Assembly: GCA_035605155.1 (NCBI GenBank)
Contig: DATNHC010000096.1
Span: 1-22,547 of the forward strand
Length of the DNA: 22,547 nt
Reading direction: 5' to 3'
DNA from: VRUE01 sp035605155
GTDB taxonomy: Bacteria; Actinomycetota; Thermoleophilia; Solirubrobacterales; 70-9
Shown: one piece after another, positions 15,127 through 22,547 of the stretch
Position numbering within the stretch: the first letter of the stretch is position 1
How the letters are laid out: every line of letters begins with the position of its first letter
The notes under the pieces: model-generated
The model's input: the letters and a program-made list of their open reading frames with translations, nothing else
The model's database searches: none
What the model was told of the DNA's origin: nothing
Made by a program: the position numbers and the translations under genes

Positions 15127-15912
15127 TCAGTCTGCCCGCGAGTCCAGGAAGGCTTCGATCGCCGCGATCGTCTCGACCGGCGACTCCCAGAGGACGTTGT
15201 GCCCGTTCGGGACGGTGACAGCGGTCAGGCGATCTCCCAACGTCTCGCGGTAGCGTCGCTGGTGCGAGTTCCGCTCGACCAGGGATGCCTCGGCGAGGAC
15301 GATCAGAGTTGGCACTGGGGCGATTCGAGGCGCGGGCCGGACGACCTCGTTCCAGGCAACGACCGCGGCACTCGGGCAGAAACGGAAGCGGAAGCGGCCA
15401 TCGGGGCCTTTGACTACGTCGTCCTCGACGTAGCGCGCGACCGCATCCCGCGGCGGAGGGACCATCGAGACGCTCGAGAGGAGGGCATTGAGCGCGCCGT
15501 CCACAGTCGCAAAGCTCCAGTCGAGACGTTCTATTTCGGCACTCTGCAACGCCCGCTCGGGGAGCACCTCCAGCCCTGGCTCGAGCAGGACGAGACGGTC
15601 AATGCGCTCGACCGCCTGGGCCGCGACGCACGCCGCCAAACGCCCGCCGAAACTGTGTCCGATCCACGTGGCGCGCTCGATGCCGAGCGAGTCCAGAGTC
15701 TCTAGAAGGTCGGCGACATGTGTATCTGTGTCCCAGGGCGGAACCCTGCCGCTCTCCCCGTGCCCGCGTAGATCAACGGCGACGACGGAGGCGCCGCCCT
15801 CGGCGAGACGGCGCCCGAGAGGCTCGAACACGCCGCCGTGCTGGGCGACGCCGTGAATGCAGACGACGCTGTTCGGCCTCAGCTCGCCCCAGCTTCGAGT
15901 CTTCAGTCGCAC
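15127..15912 (-). CDS. Alpha/beta hydrolase
   Basis: 261-residue alpha/beta-hydrolase fold enzyme without a signal peptide. VCIHGVAQHGG is the oxyanion-hole strand, VAVDLRGHGESG the typical second strand, GHSFGG the nucleophile elbow with Ser87, and NGHNVLWESP holds the catalytic histidine near 238. The acid position after LIVLAE appears to be Glu rather than the usual Asp. The substrate is unknown: esterase, lactonase or C-C hydrolase are all possible. The start is GTG at 15912. It follows the second reductase gene on the same strand by 14 bases, so it is probably the last gene of the polyketide operon, where an editing hydrolase or tailoring esterase would be plausible (inference). Confidence 0.88.
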   Translation of the reverse strand: MRLKTRSWGELRPNSVVCIHGVAQHGGVFEPLGRRLAEGGASVVAVDLRGHGESGRVPPWDTDTHVADLLETLDSLGIERATWIGHSFGGRLAACVAAQAVERIDRLVLLEPGLEVLPERALQSAEIERLDWSFATVDGALNALLSSVSMVPPPRDAVARYVEDDVVKGPDGRFRFRFCPSAAVVAWNEVVRPAPRIAPVPTLIVLAEASLVERNSHQRRYRETLGDRLTAVTVPNGHNVLWESPVETIAAIEAFLDSRAD

Positions 15913-15926
15913 GAACGCCTCGCTCC

Positions 15927-17189
15927 CTAGACCCGGATTGCTCCCGGGTCATCCTCGTTTCGTCCATCGCTCTCGTCCTCGGCCCCGACCAGGATCGAGA
16001 TCTTGCCCAAGTGCTTGTTTTCGCGCAGCAGCTGGTGAGCCTCCGGGACGCCCTCGAAGCCCATCGTGCGCCAGAGCACGGGCCTGATCTTGCCTTCGCT
16101 CATCAGCCGGTTGGCCTTCATGCATTGGTAGGCGTTGGCGAAGTGCGAGCCGACGATCTGCTTCTGGCGCATCCACAGGTAGCGCACGTCGAAGTCGAGG
16201 TGGAAGCCCGAGGTGGCCCCGCAGATGACGATCTTGCCGAAGGGCTTGCAGACGAAGACCGAGGTCGGGAAGGTGGCCTGGCCGACGTGCTCGAAGACGA
16301 TGTCGGGAGCCTCGCCGAGGATCTCCTTGACCCGTTTGGCGAAGGCGCGCGAGGCCTTGAACCGCTCCTTGTCCTTGGCGGGGTCGGCGAGGTTCTCCGC
16401 GGTGCGCATCATCTCGCCGAACTCGTTGCGGTCGATGTAGTCGACCGCGCCCAGCTGCTTGACCAGCTCGCCCTTCTCCGTTGAGGAGACGACGCCGACG
16501 GCGTTGGCGCCGGCCACCTTGCAGAGCTGGGTCGCGAAGACCCCAAGGCCGCCCGCGGCGCCCCAAATCAAGACGTTGTGACCGGCCTGCAGCTTGCACT
16601 GGTCGAGCAGCATGCGGTAGGCGGCGAAGTAGCCGACCCCATAGGAGGCGGTCTCCGCCCAGGAGAGGTTCTGCGGCCGTGGCAGCAGCTGCTGGGCCTG
16701 CACCTTGCAGAACTGCGCCAACCCGCCCCAGGTCGTCTCATAGCCCCAGGCCTTCTGACTCGGCGCCGCCATCGGGTCGAGGCCGTGAACCTCGATGTCC
16801 TCATAGGAAGCGTAGTTGCCGTGCACGACCACCTCGTCGCCCGGCGTCCACTGGGTGACTCCTTCGCCGACCTTCCAGACGATCCCCGAGGCGTCCGAGC
16901 CGCCGATGTGGTGGCCGTATTCGGGATGGTCGCCGTAGCCGAAGACGGAGACCGGCTTGCCAAGGGCCGCCCAGACGTTGTTGAAATTGACGCCGGCGGC
17001 CATCACCCGCACGATCACCTCAAAGGGGCCGGGCTCGGGCACCGGGATCCGCTCCAGCTGGAAGGCGTCGTTGGGCTCGCCCTCGCGCTCCTGGCGGATC
17101 ACCCAGGCGGCCATCGTCTCCGGCAGGGTGCCGGGCTCGACGCCGGGCCTAGTCAACCCATTGGCGTCCACCGCCATGGGGTTGCTCAT
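15927..17189 (-). CDS. ccr: Crotonyl-CoA carboxylase/reductase-type enzyme, copy 1
   Basis: NADPH-dependent MDR-family enzyme that converts a 2-enoyl-CoA plus CO2 to an alkylmalonyl-CoA (ethylmalonyl-CoA from crotonyl-CoA). 420 residues against about 447 for Streptomyces Ccr. Family blocks are NFNNVWAALG (68-77), DHPEYGHHIGGSDASG, AWGYETTWGGLAQF (147-160), IWGAAGGLGVFATQL (cofactor loop), PDIVFEHVG and RYLWMRQKQIVGSHFAN. Of the four CO2-pocket residues known in Ccr (Asn, Phe, Glu, His) the Asn, Glu151 and His349 are kept, but Phe is Tyr150. The ATG at 17189 overlaps the stop of copy 2 as ATGA. Substrate chain length cannot be told. Confidence 0.88.
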   Translation of the reverse strand: MSNPMAVDANGLTRPGVEPGTLPETMAAWVIRQEREGEPNDAFQLERIPVPEPGPFEVIVRVMAAGVNFNNVWAALGKPVSVFGYGDHPEYGHHIGGSDASGIVWKVGEGVTQWTPGDEVVVHGNYASYEDIEVHGLDPMAAPSQKAWGYETTWGGLAQFCKVQAQQLLPRPQNLSWAETASYGVGYFAAYRMLLDQCKLQAGHNVLIWGAAGGLGVFATQLCKVAGANAVGVVSSTEKGELVKQLGAVDYIDRNEFGEMMRTAENLADPAKDKERFKASRAFAKRVKEILGEAPDIVFEHVGQATFPTSVFVCKPFGKIVICGATSGFHLDFDVRYLWMRQKQIVGSHFANAYQCMKANRLMSEGKIRPVLWRTMGFEGVPEAHQLLRENKHLGKISILVGAEDESDGRNEDDPGAIRV

Positions 17190-18439
17190 GACAGGCGTAC
17201 CGCCCCAGGGCCATCCTCATTGCGACCCTCCTCCTCGGACTCGGCCCCGACCAGAATCGAGATCTTGCCGAGATGCTTGTTCTCGAAAAGCAGCTGATGA
17301 GCCTCGGGTATGCCCTCGAAGCCCATCGTGCGCCAGAGCACGGGACGGATCTTCCCCTGGGCCATCAGCTGGTTGGCACGCATGCTTTGGTACGGATGGG
17401 CACCGTGCGAGCCGATGATCTGCTTCTGGCGCATCCACAGGTAGCGCACGTCGAAGTCGAGCTGGAAGCCGGTGGTTGCGCCACAGATAACGACTTTGCC
17501 GAACGGCTTGACGGCGAAAACCGATGTGGGCAGCGTCGCCCTTCCGACGTGCTCGAAGACGATGTCGGGTGGCTCCCCGAATATCCCTTTGACTCGCTTC
17601 GCGAAGGCCCGAGATGCCTTCACCCGGTTGCCCTCCGCGGCAGGATCGGCAGCGTTCTCATCGGTGCGGATCATTTCGCCAAACTCGCTGCGGTCGACGT
17701 AGTCGACCGCGCCCAGCTGCTTGACCAGCTCACCCTTCTCTGCCGAGGAGACGACGCCGACCGCGTTGGCGCCTGCCGCCTTGCAGAGCTGGATGGCGAA
17801 GACCCCAAGGCCGCCCGCGGCGCCCCAGATCAGCACGTTGTGGCCGGCCTGTAGCGCACAGCGATCGAGCAGCATGCGGTAGGCGGTGAAGTAGGTGAGC
17901 CCGTAGGACGCCGCCTCCGCCCAGGACAGATTCTGCGGGCGCGGCAGCAGCTGATGTGCCTGGACCTTGGCGAACTGGGCGAACGAGCCCCAGGTCGTCT
18001 CATAGCCCCAGGCCCGGACGCTCGGCGCTGCCGCCGGATCGAAGCCATGGATCTCGAGATCCTCGTATGAGTACTTACCGGGATGGACGACCACCTCATC
18101 GCCGGACTTCCACCGGGTCACACCGGGACCGACCTTCCAGACGATCCCCGAGGCGTCCGAGCCGCCGATGTGGTGGCCGTACTCGGGGTGGTCGCCGTAG
18201 CCGAAAACCGAGATTGGCACGCCTAGCGCAGCCCAGACGTTGTTGAAGTTGACCCCGGCGGCCATCACCTTCACGATCACCTCGAAAGGCCCGGGCTCAG
18301 GCACCTCGATCTGCTCCAGCTGGAAGGCCTCCATCGGCGTTCCCTCGCGCTCCTTGCGGATCACCCAGGCGGGCATCGTCGCCGGCAGAGACCCCAGCTC
18401 GACATCCAACTCGGCTACTGAGCCTGTGTTAACTGCCAT
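17186..18439 (-). CDS. ccr: Crotonyl-CoA carboxylase/reductase-type enzyme, copy 2
   Basis: Paralogue of the neighbouring reductase, 417 residues from ATG at 18439, with most of the protein identical and long near-identical stretches in the cofactor domain (LIWGAAGGLGVF). Expected activity is reductive carboxylation of an enoyl-CoA. It keeps NFNN and YETTWGSFAQF, but its pocket differs from copy 1 directly after the conserved histidine: GSHGAHPYQ in place of GSHFANAYQ. Its lid region (VVVHPGKYSYEDLEIHG) differs too. The ATG lies 11 bases inside the end of the PKS gene, where GGAGG abuts it, so translation is probably coupled. A longer reading to 18484 is inside the PKS and is rejected. Its end overlaps copy 1 by four bases. 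Confidence 0.88.
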   Translation of the reverse strand: MAVNTGSVAELDVELGSLPATMPAWVIRKEREGTPMEAFQLEQIEVPEPGPFEVIVKVMAAGVNFNNVWAALGVPISVFGYGDHPEYGHHIGGSDASGIVWKVGPGVTRWKSGDEVVVHPGKYSYEDLEIHGFDPAAAPSVRAWGYETTWGSFAQFAKVQAHQLLPRPQNLSWAEAASYGLTYFTAYRMLLDRCALQAGHNVLIWGAAGGLGVFAIQLCKAAGANAVGVVSSAEKGELVKQLGAVDYVDRSEFGEMIRTDENAADPAAEGNRVKASRAFAKRVKGIFGEPPDIVFEHVGRATLPTSVFAVKPFGKVVICGATTGFQLDFDVRYLWMRQKQIIGSHGAHPYQSMRANQLMAQGKIRPVLWRTMGFEGIPEAHQLLFENKHLGKISILVGAESEEEGRNEDGPGAVRLS

Positions 18440-21400
18440 CCTCCACCCCCAGTCCGGCCAGGGCTGTGCCCCGGCCGTTCGCATTAAGTTCCTGCGGCGC
18501 TAGCCACTCCTCGATGGCGGCAGCCGTTGTGGCGACGTGCTCCGGTTTCATCAGCGTGAAGTGATCACCCGGCGCATCCACCTCGCGCTCGATCCCCCAC
18601 GAGCAGCGCCAATCGGAGTCCGGAGGGAAGCCGGGCACAGGGTCGCTGGCTCGCACGAGCAGCGTCGGCGTGCTGGGGTCCCGCAGCGCCCAATCGCCTA
18701 GCAGCCGCCAATGCGCTCCCATGCCCGTTAGGCGAGTGATGCTTATCGCCTCAACCTCACCGTCGAGGGCGAGCATGGCCTTGAGCGCCGGCTCCATCAG
18801 CTCGATTTGCCCTGGCACATCGGTGCGGTGGGTGTCGATCGCCACCACGCCGATCGGCGCTGCACCGAGCGAGGCGAGGTGCTCGGCAACCAAGTGCGCG
18901 TAGAGCCCGCCGGTCGAGTGGCCCACCAATGCGAACTCGCGGCCCTGGGCAAGGTGCATGATCGTCTCGGCGTGCGTCTCGATCGCCAGCTCGAGAGTGG
19001 CGGGGACGAGCTCACCCGGGCGGAAACCGGGCTGGAGAATGGCGACGACGTCACGCACCCCCTCGAACGCTCTGGCGAACGCCATGTACTCGTTTGGACC
19101 CGACGTGAACGCAGCGCTTGTCAGGCAGAACAGCGGCACCCCCTGCGAACCCTCGGCAAGCCGAACCGGAGCCGGACCAGCATCTACCGCCAGTGGCTCG
19201 TCGAAGCTTGGCCGGAAGGGCGCGAAGGTGCCCAACAGCCGGAACAGCGTCTCCGGGTCACCCTCATCGCTGGCTCGCTGGATCAGCGCGCCGATCTCTC
19301 TGCCAATTCCAGTGTCGGCCGTTCCCGAATCGCCGAACGGATTGTCTGCAGGTGCGGCCCCGGCTGACGCCGACCCGCTCGCTTCCGCTTCGCGCTGAAG
19401 GTACCCGGCGAGCTTCGCGGGGGTCGGATAGTCGAAGGCAACGGAGGCCGGTATTCGCAGTCCGGTCGCAAGATTGAGACGGTTGCGCAGCTCCACCGCC
19501 GCAAGGGAGTCGAGGCCGAACTCCTTGAACTCGGTATCGCCAGCGACCTCGACGTTCGTGTCGCCCAACATCTCGGCGATCTCCGCGCAAACCAGATCTC
19601 GGACGAACCTCGCGCGCTCTGCCACGGGCACCGAAGCCAGCTTGCTCGCCAGCGGCTCCCGCCGCGCCCGGCGCCTCCGCCGCGGTGAGTCTGTCATTTC
19701 ACGCAGGATCGGCGGCAGCGTCCCGGCGGACTCCCTTGCACGCAGGCCGGCGCGATCGAAGGGAGCCGCGAGTATCGCCGGATGGTCTGCGCGCAGGACG
19801 CTGTCGAAGAGGCCCAGGCCCTGATCGTTGGAGAGGGCGACGATTCCCGAATCGCCGATCGCCGCCCCCTCGGCGCCTTCGGCGACCGAATCGAGGCCGG
19901 CACTGCGTGCCCAGAGGCCCCATCCGATGGAGGTGGCGGGGAGGCCCTGAGCGTGGCGCATGGCCGCCAGTGCATCGAGGAAGACGTTGGCCGCCGCGTA
20001 GCTCGCCACACCGGGCCGGCCGAGAGTGCCAGCCAGCGAGGAGAAAAGGACGAAGGCGGACAGGTCAGACTCCGCGGTCAGCTCGTGGAGGTGCCACGCC
20101 GATTCGGCCTTGGAGGAGAAGACCCGCTCCACCTGCTCGTCCTCGATGGTCTCGATCGTGCCGTCGGCCAAGGCGACCGCCGTGTGGACGACGGCCCCGA
20201 GTGGGTGCTCGGCCGGAATCGTCGCGAAAAGCGTTTCGAGCTGCGCGCGATCGGAGACGTCACACGCCTCTACGCGAACGGCCGCACCGAGCTCCGTTAG
20301 CTCTGATCTGAGCTCCGTGGCCCCCTCGGCATGCAAGCCCCGACGGCTGACCAGCAGGAGATGGCGAACCCCGTGCGCAGTGACGAGATGGCGGGCGAGC
20401 AGGGCGCCGAGGTCCCCGGTCCCGCCGGTGATCAGCACGGTAGCGTCGGGGTCCAGGGATGACGGCATGCTCAGCACGAATCGCTCGTGGCTGTCGGCCT
20501 CTTGCAGCTGGCGAACCGCCTGTCGCGCCCGGCGCACGTCCCAGGCCGTGATCGGGAGGTGGTCGAGTGCGCCGCGCTCGACGAGGCCGGCGACCTCGGC
20601 CAGCATCCCCCGGTACCGGTCTCGGCTGAGCTCGGCGAGCCGGCAGGCGCGGTAGGCGACTCCTGGGTGCTTCGCCTCGATCTCCTCGGGGTCGAGAGAG
20701 CTGCCCGAGGCCCCGATGAAACGTCCCCCTTCGGTCAGCAGCGCCAGCGGAGCGTCGCCGGGCCCATCGGCTACCGAACTGAGGATCACGTCGATGCCGT
20801 TCCCGTTCGCCTGGGCGAGGAAGCTGTCCTCGAGGCCGGTGTCTAGCGACGACCCGATGTGGTCGTCGGGGATGCCGGCAGCCCGCAGCGCGTCCCACTC
20901 GGCCGGGATCGCGCTGGCGAAGACCTCGGCGCCGATCTGCGTGGCCAGCTGCACGGCGGCCATGCCGACCGCGCTGGTGGCTGCCTGGACCAGGACACGC
21001 TCGCCGGCTTCGAGCTTGGCGAGGTCGACAAGCCCGTAGTAGGCAATGAGAAAAGCGGACAGCAGCCCGGCCGCCTGCTCGAAGCTCCAGTTCTCAGGGA
21101 TCGGTGCGAGAAAGTCTCGGTCGGCGACCGCGATCGACCCCAAGGGGCCCGGGATCGTTCCCATCACCCGATCGCCCGGCACGAGGTCGGAAACCTCTGA
21201 GCCGACCTCCACAACCAGGCCGGAGCCCTCGACCCCATGATCAGCGTCACCGGAATCGAGTCCGGTGGCGATGCTCACATTCGAAGCGCTGAGGCTCACC
21301 GCGCGCATTTCCAGCCGAACCTCGGATGGCCCAAGGGGATCGTGAGCATCGCCCGCCGGCACCAACGAGAGACTCTCCGGCGTCCGGCGGTCACGAGGCT

Positions 21401-22547
21401 CCAGCCGCCAGGCGCCGGGCGGAGGAATCAGCGAATCGTCCCGCTTCTCCAGAGGCACTAGGCGCGGGACAAGCGCGACTCCCTCGCGAAGGGCGAGCTC
21501 GGGCTCGCCCTCGACCATCGCCGCCGAGGGCAGGGCCGAGAGCGAAGCCTCCCTGTCGTCGAGGTCTACGAGGACCAAACGCTCCGGATGCTCGGACTGG
21601 GCGCAACGCATGAATCCCCAGAGCGGGGCCATCGCCAGGTCCGGAGACGCTCCGGGCTCAACCGCGGCCGCGGTCCGCGTGACGATGACGAGGAGCGTGT
21701 CGGTTAGCTCCTCCCGCGCCAGCCACTGCTGGAGAAGCCCGAGCGAGTTCTGGGCCGAAGCCCGTGCCTGGGCGGCGGGATTGCCTTCGACGCCATCGAC
21801 CCCGGGCTCCCAGAAAACCGCCTGCGGCGGTCTTGCCCCGCCGTCGAGCTCTTCGCAGAGCGCTCTGAGGCTCTCGTGCTGTCTGACCCCGTCGAGCTCG
21901 AGCCGGCCGAGGGTCGCGAGTCCCGGCCCGTCGACCGCCACGCCGTCCTCGTGCGGCAACGTGACCTCGAGCCATTTCGTGGCCAACAGCCCATCTGGGG
22001 CGCCAGGGGCGCCAGGGAGCTGGTCCGGAGATACAGGGACCAAGCGCAGGGAGCCGACCTCGCCGATCGGTGCGTTCTCCTGATCGGCGAGCGAGAGGGA
22101 GATCCGACCGCCGTGCATCTCCAGGCTCACCCGCAGCTCACTGGCGCCGCGGGCGTGGAGCCAGACGTCGCTCCAGGCAAAGGGCATGCCGCCCTGCTCC
22201 CGCGCGCTCTCCTCGTTGTGCAGGAGGGCGATGCCGTGTAGAGCCGAGTCGAGCAGAGCAGGATGAACGCCAAAGCTCTCAGCCTCGTCCCGCTCGGGGC
22301 CGTCGAGTCCAACCTCGGCGAAGATCTGGCTTCCGCGCCGCCAGGCCTTGCGCAGTCCCTGGAACGCCGGGCCGTAATCGACGCCCATGTCGGCCAGTCG
22401 CTCGTAGAAATCAGCCACGTCAATCGGCTCGACGCCGTCAGGTGGCCACGATGTCACTGGCTCTGGAGAGGCGCTCACTTCGGGTGGGAGAAGGCCCTGC
22501 GCGTGACACGCCCACTCACCGAGAGCCTCATCCGAGTCCGCCCCGGC
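18429..22547 (-). CDS. Type I polyketide synthase, C-terminal part: DH-ER-KR-ACP-TE (5' end outside window)
   Basis: 1372 residues are visible and the frame is open to the window edge; a GTG at 22478 is internal. Numbered from the edge: dehydratase C-terminal half with YGPAFQGL and HPALLD (Asp100); enoylreductase about 400-690 (FLIAYYGLVDLA, then VLVQAATSAVGMAAVQ at 517-533); ketoreductase about 695-940 with TGGTGDLG (707-714), Lys813, the Ser of LFSSLAG, Tyr850 and Asn854; a poly-Arg linker at 956-963; ACP with FGLDSL (Ser1014 carries phosphopantetheine); and thioesterase with GHSTGG (Ser1211), Asp1238 and His1329. The KR has ALADG where B-type KRs have LDD, keeping the last Asp, so B-type is likely. 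In the ER the usual GGVG loop is SAVG. KS, AT and any earlier modules lie beyond base 22547. The terminal TE marks this as the last module. Confidence 0.95.
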   Translation of the reverse strand, partial: AGADSDEALGEWACHAQGLLPPEVSASPEPVTSWPPDGVEPIDVADFYERLADMGVDYGPAFQGLRKAWRRGSQIFAEVGLDGPERDEAESFGVHPALLDSALHGIALLHNEESAREQGGMPFAWSDVWLHARGASELRVSLEMHGGRISLSLADQENAPIGEVGSLRLVPVSPDQLPGAPGAPDGLLATKWLEVTLPHEDGVAVDGPGLATLGRLELDGVRQHESLRALCEELDGGARPPQAVFWEPGVDGVEGNPAAQARASAQNSLGLLQQWLAREELTDTLLVIVTRTAAAVEPGASPDLAMAPLWGFMRCAQSEHPERLVLVDLDDREASLSALPSAAMVEGEPELALREGVALVPRLVPLEKRDDSLIPPPGAWRLEPRDRRTPESLSLVPAGDAHDPLGPSEVRLEMRAVSLSASNVSIATGLDSGDADHGVEGSGLVVEVGSEVSDLVPGDRVMGTIPGPLGSIAVADRDFLAPIPENWSFEQAAGLLSAFLIAYYGLVDLAKLEAGERVLVQAATSAVGMAAVQLATQIGAEVFASAIPAEWDALRAAGIPDDHIGSSLDTGLEDSFLAQANGNGIDVILSSVADGPGDAPLALLTEGGRFIGASGSSLDPEEIEAKHPGVAYRACRLAELSRDRYRGMLAEVAGLVERGALDHLPITAWDVRRARQAVRQLQEADSHERFVLSMPSSLDPDATVLITGGTGDLGALLARHLVTAHGVRHLLLVSRRGLHAEGATELRSELTELGAAVRVEACDVSDRAQLETLFATIPAEHPLGAVVHTAVALADGTIETIEDEQVERVFSSKAESAWHLHELTAESDLSAFVLFSSLAGTLGRPGVASYAAANVFLDALAAMRHAQGLPATSIGWGLWARSAGLDSVAEGAEGAAIGDSGIVALSNDQGLGLFDSVLRADHPAILAAPFDRAGLRARESAGTLPPILREMTDSPRRRRRARREPLASKLASVPVAERARFVRDLVCAEIAEMLGDTNVEVAGDTEFKEFGLDSLAAVELRNRLNLATGLRIPASVAFDYPTPAKLAGYLQREAEASGSASAGAAPADNPFGDSGTADTGIGREIGALIQRASDEGDPETLFRLLGTFAPFRPSFDEPLAVDAGPAPVRLAEGSQGVPLFCLTSAAFTSGPNEYMAFARAFEGVRDVVAILQPGFRPGELVPATLELAIETHAETIMHLAQGREFALVGHSTGGLYAHLVAEHLASLGAAPIGVVAIDTHRTDVPGQIELMEPALKAMLALDGEVEAISITRLTGMGAHWRLLGDWALRDPSTPTLLVRASDPVPGFPPDSDWRCSWGIEREVDAPGDHFTLMKPEHVATTAAAIEEWLAPQELNANGRGTALAGLGVEDGS

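Noticed and set aside
22410..22478. GTG at 22478 as start of the PKS gene
   Set aside because: The frame stays open to the window edge and the sequence before it (GEWACHAQGLLPPEV) continues a dehydratase domain, so the codon is internal.

Overview
The window is GC-rich, gene-dense actinobacterial chromosome. Leaderless-looking promoters, GTG/TTG starts, the order tig, clpP, clpX, valS and a GH15 trehalase/glucoamylase-type enzyme fit a deep-branching actinobacterium, most likely class Thermoleophilia (Solirubrobacterales-like). That placement is inference, because the window contains no rRNA or marker phylogeny.

Region 1 (1-10727, almost all on the minus strand) is a housekeeping block. Read in the direction of transcription it is: a CtaG-like membrane protein, a membrane/spermidine-synthase fusion, an unlisted 51-codon membrane smORF, trigger factor (tig), a PAS-GGDEF diguanylate cyclase, clpP, a secreted M23 peptidase, a coiled-coil protein, clpX and valS (cut by the window edge). 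One plus-strand GNAT gene (3191-3646) interrupts it. Many junctions overlap, so much of the block is probably translationally coupled. The smORF overlaps the stop of the gene before it and shares a GTGA with the tig start. clpX appears to start at CTG behind a strong Shine-Dalgarno sequence.

Region 2 (10793-13387, plus strand) holds a GH15 glycosidase, a small winged-helix regulator with a perfect palindromic operator next to its leaderless promoter, and a 92-aa putative HTH protein. It is followed by a gene-poor stretch (13388-14075) with two large structured repeats in opposite orientation. Their core is conserved and shows compensatory base changes, while their outer arms are unrelated in sequence. 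A second pair of the same design lies between clpX and valS, and a fifth palindrome lies between clpP and the M23 gene. These elements are the least explained signal in the window.

Region 3 (14076-15126, plus strand) is a STAS-domain anti-sigma-factor antagonist followed one base later by a secreted, cysteine-rich protein with RTX-like glycine/aspartate repeats.

Region 4 (15127-22547, minus strand) is the end of a polyketide locus. It carries the C-terminal part of a fully reducing type I PKS module (DH-ER-KR-ACP-TE), then two tandem crotonyl-CoA carboxylase/reductase paralogues joined by an 11-bp overlap and an ATGA overlap, then an alpha/beta hydrolase. The layout suggests that the reductases supply a branched (alkylmalonyl-CoA) extender unit for the PKS, whose chain is released by the terminal thioesterase. 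The product cannot be told from this fragment. All alignments and structures were read by eye.
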